Source: Chlorokybus atmophyticus
Lineage: Eukaryota > Streptophyta > Chlorokybophyceae > Chlorokybales > Chlorokybaceae
DNA length: 23,805 nucleotides
NCBI GenBank assembly: GCA_009103225.1
Contig: RHPI01002368.1
Coordinates: 140,248 to 164,052, forward strand
Direction: 5' to 3'
In this document: piece by piece, positions 8,690-19,417 of the stretch
How the letters are laid out: each line of letters begins with the position of its first letter
Position numbering within the stretch: the first letter of the stretch is position 1
The notes under the pieces: generated by a model
What the model saw: the letters and a program-made list of their open reading frames with translations, nothing else
Told to the model about the DNA's origin: nothing
Database searches by the model: none
Made by a program: the position numbers and the translations under genes

Positions 8690-9536
8690 ATGTTCGCACA
8701 GGGCGGGCAGGGTGCCGGAGGGGTGTCCTCGGTGTCAAACCCCACCATGCCTACCAAGGGCACAGCCAATGACAACAGTGACTCCAGCGATATCTTACAG
8801 GGCTCCCCCTCCGAGTGGGCAAAGGCACACCACAATACTGCCCCTAAGAAAATCCGACCCACCAGCAGCTGCGACCACGGCGACATGATTGAAGGGACCA
8901 AACAAGACTGGCATAACCAAGGTGAGTTACGATGCACTGTCAATGCCACATGCTAGGGTTCTTTTATCTTGCACATGCACAGCCTCAAGTATCTTGCACT
9001 TGACATACACTGTCAATACCACATGCACACCCTCATGCACAACCTCCAGTGTCATGCACATGAACAGCATGACGAATCTCGCAAATGCACAGCCTATTTC
9101 TACTTGCGGGAGCTCACAAGTCGCAAAAGAGAAGCTGCGGAGTACCACAAATGGGTAATCCATGACCTAGTTAAATGTTTCCAGCGGTAATTAAGCAGTG
9201 TGCTTGCAGATCGCTATGTTGGTCAGAGTGAACCGAGAGCAGCTCGGTAGGCTGATTGTCTGCCTGGCGGAGTGCAACAAAGCGGAAGACGAGGTAAGCA
9301 TGTGTATGCTAATGGGCTGGTCCTCTGTCAGCACGCCACTCTTACAGCATTACCACATGCAGGTGGTCACTCTCAAAGCGACCATCAAGCGCATGCGCGT
9401 GTACGGTGAGGCGCTGACATTCAAGCTGAAGGACGAAGTAGCCGCTGTACTGTCAGCGAGCGAGGCAGCGGATGAAGATGACTCCGGCGTTCAAGCAGAA
9501 GACTTGTCGGAGTTGGAACAGGAGGAGGGGGTTTGA
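8690..9536 (+). CDS. Small four-exon gene, unknown function
   Basis: I recognise no family. Four exons join in phase with GT-AG borders: 8690-8921, 9093-9154, 9210-9293 and 9363-9536 (stop 9534-9536), giving 183 residues. The first 77 residues are Gly/Ser/Asp-rich and probably disordered (SSVSNPTMPTKGTANDNSDS). The middle is basic and helical (YFYLRELTSRKREAAEYHKW). The third and fourth exons give amphipathic helices (VNREQLGRLIVCLAE, TLKATIKRMRVYGEALTFKL), followed by a strongly acidic end (DEDDSGVQAEDLSELEQEE). A helical, charged protein of this size could be a DNA-binding accessory factor of the adjacent element or an independent host gene. The start is the first ATG in the frame of exon 1; an upstream exon cannot be excluded. 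Phase consistency over three introns is the main support. Confidence 0.5.
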
Positions 9537-11250
9537 GGAGGAGTTCTGAGGCAGGCACCACAGGTTGACAAGCTGCGCATGAGTCCAACAGCTAGACTCG
9601 ATGTTACAAAAGTAGTTTTATGCGCAAGTCGGCTGCTCAGTTGCAAGTGAACATACTCTTACCATTGCTGGTACATTGTATATATTGTGGGCTTATAGGT
9701 GCAAGACCAAACAATCAGTCCAAGGTTTGTACAAGCTGCATGGCATGTTAGTGTTGGCTTACGGCACGAATTGCCAACTTTTGTTAAACGGCAAGGGTCA
9801 CATATTACTAGCAGTGTAACGGCAAAGAAGCTGCCGGCTATTGCTGTCAGCTGTCCGTAACTACCTGCTAACGGCCGTCTGTGCACATCGACCAAAGGAT
9901 AATTGGTTGACAACTATCGGCCGGTTAATGCCACTAACAACCACTTTCGGCCCGCGGCCGTCTGCGTCAGTCCACTCAAGCCAATGGCAAACCCAACAGT
10001 CAAAAAGTAACATTTCAGGCAGCGACAGGCAGGCTCAGGCAGGCTCAGGCACCAGTCAGTCCCTCAGTCCTTGGTCAGTCATCGTGTAAAAGTTGCGACG
10101 CACTTGCATTTGCTAGTGTCATTGTGGTGAATAACGTACATGTGATCCCATTATGTATGTGGTATGTGGGGATTGGGGGAGCTTGAGTACGATTATGATC
10201 ATGTAAAATGTTGCAAATAAACAGGAAAAGCGATTATGGTCCAAGTTACAAGCTTTCTGACTTATCGTTATCGTTTTACATTGCGTTAAGATTCTAGCAC
10301 ACGTAACCAACTTCTTTAACCAGCGGTGATTAACCGCGCCGGGCTGTCCGCCCCCGTTTAGTGAGTATATTTTGCATGCTTACAAGCGAGTTTATTTCAT
10401 CGCGACAGCCTAGTTCACTGTGTACAGTGCAGCATAGGGCCGCGATGCTGCGAATAATCGAACATCGGCGCATGGACCGGCGCAAAACTTCTTGGTTTCT
10501 TTCAAACTTTGCGCTCTATGTTGTTTTTTGGACGTTTTGTCCGCCCTTTGAAAACGTCATTTTGCCCGTTTTCGGTGCACTTCGGTCGCATGGGGCCGCT
10601 ATGTCTTATATCTCTTATGGTGGAGGAGCCGCGTCCCGTTCTCTTTGGGTTGGTTGGCCCACGTGTTTACCGCTGACCAACCAGACGGCTTAACCCCTTG
10701 AAGAAGTTAAGAGCGTTAGGCGTTGAGAGGCAGCCGCCGCCAGTTGGCAGTTACCGCGTGCAGTGTACGCCGTGCACCGATTATCGCTGCAGAAGGTTTC
10801 GCATGTGCTGTATAAAAATATGCTATAAAGCTATAACAATATGCTACATAAGGTTTGCCGGTGGGTTGCATAGAGCGGTAATCAAGCATGCGTGTACGCA
10901 GAGAAGTGTTAAACTCTACAGCTTTCCTCGCAGCATTGGCAGTGTAGCGTGTGCTGTGTTTAGCATAGTTGGTAGTAAATAAACGCTGTGTGCTTGTTCT
11001 CATGTAATAGAGTAATTAAGTATGTAACTTGAAGTAGTAGAGCGTGTGTGTATCGCGTCGATCTGGCACACAATCATACGCATGCAATTTAAATGTTATG
11101 ACTTTAATGTTCAATAGAGTGATCATTTATAAGTTGTACATGTATATGTCATGCATTGTTGACTAAAAACAATGCACTTTAGTGTATTGAAGCGTGTGTA
11201 CATATCAGCAAACATTCTTACACATAACTATCCTGAATAGTACATTTATA

Positions 11251-11282
11251 TGCAATATCATATTGCATGAATATGATATTCA
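11251..11282. repeat. Two adjacent perfect palindromes
   Basis: TGCAATAT-C-ATATTGCA (11251-11267) is followed directly by TGAATAT-G-ATATTCA (11268-11282). Each has perfect arms around one base. Confidence 0.85.
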
Positions 11283-12197
11283 TACGACAAATCACATGAG
11301 CCGGCAATAGTTACAATAAAAACAAGCATCATGAGTAATAATGCACAGTGTCAGTTGGTTAGGCCAAACAAACGACTTCACTACCAAAAGTGTGCGCAAC
11401 AAGCATTATAAGATAGCAAGCAATTCATGCACTGGCAGTGACCATAACGTATACAGCGGCCTATCTTAAAAAAAAATTAAAAAAAAAATCAAATGCGTGC
11501 AATGACAGTGCCATTGTGAACAATTACTAAATGTGAGGATATAAAGATGCGCATGCAACTTTAAAAACGTATTGTGTTTTCTGTGTGCAACTGAATACGC
11601 ACAGGCGTACAACATAAGTTGCACATGTGCAACTCGTACATATTATGTTTATGCATACTACGCATATATATATATGAATACGCTCATATGCATTGTTATG
11701 TATACGATGGATGCGTTTTCCCATCCATGGTGTGTGTCAATATTATGTTGCATGACGTTCATAATTTGAGCACATTAATCTGCACACAACTGTAAATAGC
11801 TACACTATCGTAAAATCTGTATAACAAGCGGTGGCAATTGCATGGCTTGTATTTCGACCCCGCCTTCATAATTTCAAGACCAATTGTGCTAAAAGCCATT
11901 ATGATGTCATGTTTCTCACAAAACATGTCAGACACTACGGTAATACATGGTACTCTTTGTATTATGCCTGATCGGCAAATATGAATGCTTGTAAGTACTT
12001 CGCATATGTCGACGAGACCTAAGGGAAGCTTATGCGGATCCTCATTGTCTTCTGGGCTTTTTCAGCAAATTTCGTTTAATTCTCACGCAACCGTCATTGC
12101 GATATGTTTCAAAAACAGCAGTATACGGCTGAACTTATAACATAACCGAGTTGGTCACGGCGTCAGCAGGAGCAAAGAGGGGGGATTTCGGGCCTTG

Positions 12198-12274
12198 CAC
12201 GCCCCCCTATGATATGGCCAAGTTTCTTGTCCAAAGGGCCAGCGGTACGGTAGCGAACACGCCCCCCTATGATA
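12198..12274. repeat. 60-base-spaced direct repeat
   Basis: The 17-base CACGCCCCCCTATGATA is at 12198-12214 and 12258-12274, exactly 60 bases apart. A weaker relative (CCCTCCCTTATGAAATGG) follows near 12340-12358. This may be a degraded tandem array or a trace of mobile-element ends. Confidence 0.7.
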
Positions 12275-12693
12275 GTAAAACGTCAGTTGTCAATGCATGA
12301 CGGGCGAAAACGCTTGAGATTCCCCGTTTCCCCCCATTTCCCCTCCCTTATGAAATGGTCAATTTTTCGATTTCAGCCAAAACGTTTTCGTAGGGCGGGA
12401 ACGGAATAGATTTTGGCTTCGTCCAGTAAACCAACAAACATTGTGATATAACGTTCATGTTACGTTGAAATAATGGTGTTACGTTAATGAATAAGAAAGG
12501 CTCGTTGATAACCAAGCTTGCCACGAGCAAACAAATAATATATAAGAATAAACAAAGTTGTTTAACATGGCATTATAAGCTTAAGTTTATGTTTAGATAT
12601 GTGTGTATATATATACATATATTATATGTATGCACATCTTACATGAAGAGTACATAATCTTTGCATATGCCGTATGCGCGCACGCATGCACAT

Positions 12694-12794
<101 letters not shown>

Positions 12795-13006
12795 TACATA
12801 TCTATATGTGTGCGTTAAACGTACTTCAAACAATTGCTGGAGGTTTGTGTTGAATGAAGCTCGACGCAACTAAATTAAGTCGAGCCAATCGAGCTTAAAG
12901 CTACTTGATATCGACCCTATTATAACATGTGCGTTAATGTTAACCATTTGTGACACTGCTATGCTTGGTTAGTTACCCCATCATAACTCTGTTCATGATC
13001 AAAAAA

Positions 13007-13745
13007 TACCGTATTTACCCCAATACGGTCCCCCCCCATATACCACCCCCTTGGCAAAATTGAGGCGGGGACTGTGTTTTTGAACGTTAGGGTCCCCCCC
13101 CTCTTTTGTAACCCCCTTTGAGGAGACTGTATTAAAAATGTATAGGCTTCAATGTCAACATATATGTGTACATATCAGTGTTATAACCGACGAGTGTGTA
13201 TGATTTGATAATATACCATGCATTACATATTATGTATATGTATGCCTATCGTATGAAGTATTGATCTAAAGATGTGTATGATTTGTATATTGCGTTTATC
13301 TCGTGAACGTATAATGTACCCTATAGCATGCAGGTGGTTGATACTATACGCAACATAACAACATATATATACAATACGCATCAATGGATTATCGCAATGA
13401 TGAATTAAGATGATATTGTTGTGGGCCACATGTATGGCCCAAACTTTGTTCACAATGCCGCTTATGACGATAAATAAAGAGCGCACGCTGCTTGGCAGCG
13501 CCATGTGCGTCACATTTACGATGACGGCGTGACCCAAGCGCGTTAGTGACTGAGATTGAATACGTCATCCGAGGCAGATGCTGAATCTGGGCGGTGACTG
13601 TGCTGCCCTCACAATGTATGTGAGGCTCACATACAGATTACAGTTCCCCCAACCCTAATAGAGTCCCCTCCGTATGCAGTCCCCCTCAGTAAAATCAAGG
13701 AGGGGACTGTATAGCTCGGGGGACTCTATTGGGGTAATTACGGTA
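13007..13745. mobile_element. MITE-like element with terminal inverted repeats
   Basis: The left end TACCGTATTTACCCCAATA (13007-13025) and the reverse complement of the right end (13727-13745) agree at 18 of 19 positions. Similarity extends inwards for about 110 bases through C-rich blocks (GTCCCC, CCCCC...TTG.. AAATTGAGG). Both ends begin with TA, so a TA target duplication outside CCGTA/TACGG is possible, as for Tc1/mariner-type MITEs. I see no transposase inside, so the element would be non-autonomous. The interior is AT-rich and without a gene. Confidence 0.7.
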
Positions 13746-13851
13746 ATGCTATTTTTAAGCAGAGTCAATCATTAACGTGAATAAAAAATAACTTGTAAAC
13801 AATGTCATATTAACAAGTAATTATCTATCATAATGGTTCATTTGGTTGAGA

Positions 13852-13930
13852 AATGAGGGGTTTCCACTAAGTCACGTCAGCAAAAGGCGCTGATAGTTGA
13901 GCACATACAATGGATTTATGCTACAATCAT
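13852..13930 (+). repeat. Diverged direct repeat, copy 1
   Basis: About 80 bases, with the best block AGGGGTTTCCACT..GTCAC.TCAGCAAAAGGCGCT, are repeated at 14312-14390 at roughly 80% identity by eye, 460 bases apart. The pair could be short LTRs of a small retroelement or two copies of a short interspersed repeat. Confidence 0.65.
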
Positions 13931-14231
13931 AGTATTCCTCCCCCTTAAGATGTAATTGTCCCATCACCATCCAACCCCAAGGGACCTCGACCTAGTTTCC
14001 GTGTATGGGACTCACGTCATCGACCGCCAGCCTACCCGGCAGCTCGGTTTTTGCGCGCCAGCCGCCCGGCGCGACTTTTGGCCGCGGCAAGTTGCTTTTT
14101 CGACCGATGAGTCGACCTAAAAATCGGTCATTCCCACGTGACGCTGCGACATGTCGTGGTGAGTGGTGATTAATGAAGGTTCCTCATTCGTTTCTTGTTT
14201 CTGCCTGCCTTGGACCTTAGAGCAGGCCACG

Positions 14232-14310
14232 AAAACCTTGAGTTCTATCCCCCGGACGGAATTCGAATTCATGACCTTTAGCTTTTCAAGCCGCGATACC
14301 AAATGTTACG
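14232..14310 (-). mobile_element. tRNA-like segment, candidate SINE head
   Basis: On the minus strand, GGTATCGCGGCTTGAAAAGC resembles the end of a D-arm plus an anticodon arm with GAA in the loop. It is followed by ATGAATTCGAATTCC, close to a T-arm/B-box (consensus GWTCRANNC, first base off). The A box and acceptor stem are not convincing, so this is not a functional tRNA. Lying between two direct repeats, it may be part of a tRNA-derived SINE. Confidence 0.35.
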
Positions 14311-14311
14311 T

Positions 14312-14390
14312 AATAAGGGGTTTCCACCAGGTCACATCAGCAAAAGGCGCTCATGGTTGAGGATTCTATATTGATCTATGCTACAATTGT
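14312..14390 (+). repeat. Diverged direct repeat, copy 2
   Basis: This is the second copy of the 80-base repeat at 13852-13930, in the same orientation, with the shared end CTACAAT. Confidence 0.65.
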
Positions 14391-15048
14391 AACAAATTCC
14401 AAGCCCTACTTTGACCATTGGCTTAAATTCATACTGAGCATTTGCACCGGCGTGCGTAGAATTTATGTATTTTGCGCAAAATATATATAGGTACAGACTT
14501 TTTGTGCATGATACAAACTTCTCTTCTCACTTTTTTCAAGTTTACACCGACAAATGTTTGAGTATCAAATGGCGTCATGTCGTTTTCTGCGGCAAACCAT
14601 GCTAGAAGCGGCGCTACGCTAGTTTTTAGACGGTGTTGCTGGCGGCATCTTGAGCGGCGGCGGCGGTTATGCGGGCGTAGTGCGGCGTCTAATGCTGTAG
14701 ATTTAATAGTTGCATTCAGAGCAGATACACATGCTATGAAGGTCAATGAATGCAACAAATTAAACGTGATGTTGTTACACACAATGGGCGTGTGTATGGT
14801 CGACCAACGCATGCACTTGCTCACTGCAAATGGACGCACGCAAGAGGCGCATTTTGTGGGCACTGCTATTGCTGATGATGTCAAATGATTCGCCTACACC
14901 TTAATCACAAGCTCTTTGCGCATGTGCATAGACAATGACGAGTACAATAGACGGGCGACTGAGCTTTGGCACGAGCAGCCCATGCATTTAATGTTGTCAT
15001 TAAGTGTCGACAGACACTCTTGCCTTCGGCCATGTGCGTTCGGCACAA

Positions 15049-17335
15049 TCAACTTGCCCTTTCGGTGCCATAACCCTTTTTGTGATAAGTGACCTTGTTA
15101 ACTGCCTGCTTCAACATCTCAGTAAACCATGTAAAATGCATAAACATTGGGCCAGCGCCTAGCAATGTCTTCCACATCAATAACCATATGATCCTCTCCA
15201 TTGGCCTGTGATTAGCCAATAATGCTTCACTACCAGTGCTTTTATGTGTTTTTAGCAAGTCGCTGGTCTCAGCCTTACGGATTGCCAGTGGTATCTCATT
15301 GACATCTCTTTCAAGCTCACTTGGCAATTCGCAAGTACTGGCATTTGTGTCGCTTGACTGTGCCCACCCTTGACTTCGTGTACATGCACATGTTGTCACT
15401 GCCAACAAGCAAAGCAATGGCGAACGGCTTAATAAGTGCGCCACATTCATTCGCCCCGGTCCATAAACCTAGGTAAAAATTGAATTGCGACAAGTATTGA
15501 GCCCATCTCAATAATCCTCTGATCCTCTCAACAAAGTTGGTTTGTAAAGGAAACAAGGAGGTTGTGGTTGGTGATCATTCTGAACCCGCCTTCCACCCTC
15601 TGTAAATAGCAACGCCACTCACACAGCACGTGAACCACCCAAACAACTCTTGCTCAATTGTCATATAATTTCTCTTAGCTGAAAGAACTTTCTGTTGACA
15701 TAAGCCAGGGGGTGCTCACTCCGCAAAAACACAGCACTAGTGCCCTTTACAAATACATTGCATATTACCTCAAAGGGCTTGGTGAAGTCCAATTGCAATA
15801 CCGGCACCGTTACCAAAAGCCTCCTGGATAAACTTAAACGCCTCTTCCTTTCTGTGTGACTATTCCCACGCAACCTTATCACGTAACAGGTTAATGAGAG
15901 AAGCTACACGCGATGAGTACCTCAAGATGTACTTGCGGAAATCATTACTATGATAGTTGCTCAAGCCCAAGAACGCGCGTAGCTCGTGCACATTTTGCGT
16001 GCTAGGCCACTCTTTGACCTTAGCAACTTTCTTTGGGTCCGGGTGCACGCCCTTTTTGCTTACAGTATGGCCAAGGAGGATAAGTTTCGTGTTGTCAGAC
16101 TCGCACTTGAGCATGTAAGTATAGAGGCGATGCGCATGCAATGTTTTCAACACCAATGTTTTCAACACCTTGCGCACATGCGCGACGGCTAGCATCAACT
16201 TAGCATCCTTGCTGAACACAAGTATATCAATATCATATACAAGCATTGTATTACCAATTAACTTGTGAAACACACGGTTGATCATAGGTTGAAGGGTGGC
16301 TGGCACATTTGTCACTAAAAAGGCAGCACTTTATATAGAAAATGACTAAGCGGCGTACGAAACTCTGTTTCTAGTATATCTTCCGGAGTGACACATATCT
16401 GGTAGTACCCGCTAATAATAACAGGTCCAAGGAGCTGAACATTGAGGCCCTCCACTCAGTTGATCAAGCAAATCATTTGTCCTTGGCAGCGGATATCTAT
16501 TCTTGATCACCAGCTTATCAAGGCCCGGTAGTCTATGCACATGCGTAGCCAGCCATCCTTCTGCGGCACAAAGAGGATGGGTGCCCCAAAGGGAGAGCTA
16601 CTTAGCTCAATTGATCCCCTTGCAAGCAAGGCCTTGATATGCCCCTCCATGTTCGCATACTCAGCCCATAGATAGGTCTGAACGGAGGCTGCACACCCGA
16701 TTCAAGAGGAATCACATGCCATACGTCCCTCTTCAGTGGCAATTCAGACAATTTTGTTTGAGACACATCAGCATACTCACATAACCGACCTTTTAGAGCC
16801 GCGTCTTGTGGTTTACCATTGGTGTCATCAATTGCAGTGGGTTGAGCTGTTAGTGGCAAACGGCCGGACTAGCACTAGAAAGGTTTGAGTTCCATGGCAA
16901 ACCGCCCTTTTCACCTGCAAAGCACTCAACAAACAATATAAGACATCAATACCAAGTCTGTCATCACTCGCAGTGGGTACGACATCGTGCCCATCTACGT
17001 GCAAGGTCACACGACCTCACCCTTTGCGAACACTTCAAAGTTTAGTGTCTACGTCCGTGCGCAAGCTACATGCTTGCTTCCCATTGTTGCCAACAATGAT
17101 ATCCACGCCTAGTATCTCAACTATAAATTATCAAAAAACCTAAGCGCTGAGCATATTAATAGCTGTGCACGGACAAGCGTACTACTCCCCGTAAGGGGAT
17201 CTCGTGCTTGTTCAAGGCCACAACTGTGTTATCGTCATCACTTTGTGACACGAATGCCTAAGCGTTGCTCACGAGTCTCATTCACAAAAGTATCAGGCAT
17301 GCCCGTTCCAATGAGGGCTGACACGGAGCTGGTCA
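15049..17335 (-). pseudogene. Ty3/gypsy retrotransposon pol remnant
   Basis: On the minus strand the domains appear in the gypsy order, in several frames. The protease is near 17320-17245 (SALIGTGMPDTFVNET, where the active-site DTG reads GTG). Reverse transcriptase runs from about 16740 ([17 protein letters not shown]) through [12 protein letters not shown] and RMCIDYRAL (16610-16520) and YYQICVTPED (about 16400), to the catalytic region VYDIDILVFSK (the usual Y-x-DD is lost) and LRAFLGLSNYH (about 15960). RNase H begins near 15830 (PVLQLDF.KPFEVICN). The end NVAHLLSRSP (about 15450-15415) matches the gypsy ADALSR segment. Between 15,415 and 15,049 an open frame continues without a recognisable integrase. 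Stops and frameshifts are numerous. I see no LTRs or primer-binding site, so this is an old internal fragment. Confidence 0.85.
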
Positions 17336-19417
17336 CTGCCGGAGGGATTTGGACATAACCTGACATTGCCTTGTGTGGTTCATCTTACTCCTGGCCATAT
17401 AGGCTCAGCAGTTGACCTACATATGAGCGCACGCCACGAGCACTACACATGCTTCTCAAATGACCAAGCGACAGAGAATGATGTCAGCCTTATGGACATG
17501 ACAACATGCATACGAGGGTTAATATTGGACACTACATACCACAACCGCCAATTAACACTCGCGTAACGTATTCATTCCTCCATGCGACGGTTTGTGCATG
17601 CCTTGCTGCTTACAAGTTGTTTGTTGTTATTCGGTTGCCAACACATTGCGACAAACATCTGATCAAGCTGCAAAAAAATCATAAAGTATGCTTATCGACA
17701 TGTGACAGTTGGTAACCAGTGGTTGCTTTTACCATCGTAAAAGCCCTAATGCAGCTAGAATAACGACAAGCCTCTGCTGCTGCTTCGTTTTTCAACACCG
17801 ACAGTTTTCTTGTTATTTTGTGCTGGAGAAAAATATAACCTCCAAAACTACACAAGCGACTATAATATATATGTATGTATATAACCAGTTGTAGCGTTGT
17901 GCTGGTGATCAAGTGTCACGAAATGTGTTGACCGCATCAAAATGCATCAACCGCATCAACATGCATTGACGAGCACGCCAAGTTATACAACACGATACTA
18001 TTCATGTGTCAGCAAACGATTTGACACATGCACAATAGCAACCGACCGGCGACGTTAAGTGGCGACATTGACAACGATAAGTATGCATGTTATTCACTAA
18101 TTGCAAGCCGCAGTACCTGCTGCTACCGCTCCCCTCCATCCCAAAAAAACGACAAGGAAGGCAGCTTGCGACCGAACTATCACTACTGCCTTTGTGCAAT
18201 AAGAACCCTTTCTCCGCTCTCCGTGGTCGTGCTTCCGTTGCAAGGGTTTTGATGACAATGTCGCCGCTGACCCCAAAAATACCGCCACCGCCGCTGCCGA
18301 CTACGTCAGGCCGATTAAGACGACTTACTTGGCAGGTATGTATATACGACGAGCGCCAAGATGCCCACCTGTAACAAACCGCAACCAAACCGCAGTGCGC
18401 ATGCCTGCACTGAACGCATTCAGGGCTGCGATGCCAGCCTGTGTGTGTAAATGACCTCGCATACCACAGTGCGCATGCCTCGTACGCCAACCCACATCGG
18501 TTATAACCTTTGGCCTCCTCATTAAAGGCACAGATCGTGAGAGCGTTCAACTAAAATCATTATCCACATTAGTCATTTGACATGTCCCAAATGCCACATT
18601 CGGCTCACGTGCGGCTCGTCGTCCCTTCCATACTGTGCTAATCGGCCATGGTTGCCATGATTGGATTTAAAGACCCTTACAGACCCTCCAACCGGCCCCA
18701 ATTATGCCTATAAGCAGCGACTGGATTGCTCGAAAAGTCACTCTGTACTGTACGGCATGAGTAATACCCCAAAAGAGGATGTCATGCTCATGTTGACGTA
18801 CAATGTGTAGTGTACGCACTGCCCTGAATGGACGCTTCGCACTGCCAGTGCGACACGGCACTCACTTCATCAATCACGCCGAACGCCAAAGCGCGTGTTT
18901 TCAGCCCTACCTTAGCCCTACCTGCCTTGGCCAAATTTGGTCTACACCACTCTTAGCAAGTCTCTACTTGTTTTAGGCTTACTATCTTAGTAGGTTGAGG
19001 TTAGACAATAGGGGCTTGGCCTACCAACACTCATCGTTGTTGAGCTTCGTTGAGGCTGGCACAGGTATCCGTGCATGCATCAGGAGTGGTCACGCCTGTA
19101 CTTTGCGCCAGCTTCAAGCTACTAGGTAGGGCCCTGCTTGGCACTTGTGGGAGGCTTTTTGAGTTTTTTGGGAGGGTGTAAGTCACTTCAAGAGACAACA
19201 ACAACGACATTCGCACAAGGCATGCAGTTGCCGCCTCGTTGGCGGCATCGCTGGCGACACATAGAGTGACGTTGTGGCTATGATCGTTGGTGTCAATGAG
19301 GCTCAGAGGTTGGTAGCTCTAGCCTTTGCTGAGAAGCTATGCATGGAGAGAGCAAGTGCAGAGTAGGAGGGTTGGGTAAGCTTATCTAGAGAGATTTTCG
19401 CATTGGTAGTGTCGGCT
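17336..19417. other. Gene-poor stretch upstream of the glucanase
   Basis: I see no supported gene. Minus-strand frames at 18002-18550 and 18667-18861 have no family motif. The last few hundred bases must contain the promoter of the GH16 gene, but I cannot pick out a TATA box or other element with confidence. CTTAGCCCTACC-type short repeats occur near 18905-18925. Confidence 0.4.

Noticed and set aside
10361-10982. Two consecutive plus-strand frames of about 100 residues
   Set aside because: No motif, no clear start context and comparable antisense frames. No splice pattern gave a convincing protein.
12198-12274. Possible CRISPR-like repeat-spacer pattern from the 60-base periodicity
   Set aside because: Only two exact copies, in a clearly eukaryotic context with no cas-like gene.
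14232-14310. Functional tRNA gene
   Set aside because: A-box and acceptor stem are missing and the B box is imperfect. It is kept only as a SINE-like candidate.
14429-14888. Overlapping open frames on both strands (151 and 103 residues)
   Set aside because: Neither carries a motif that I can identify. They may be a decayed mobile element but I cannot support a gene.
18002-18550. 182-residue open frame on the minus strand
   Set aside because: No motif, no homology that I recognise, several overlapping frames on both strands, and Cys/Arg-rich composition typical of random GC sequence.
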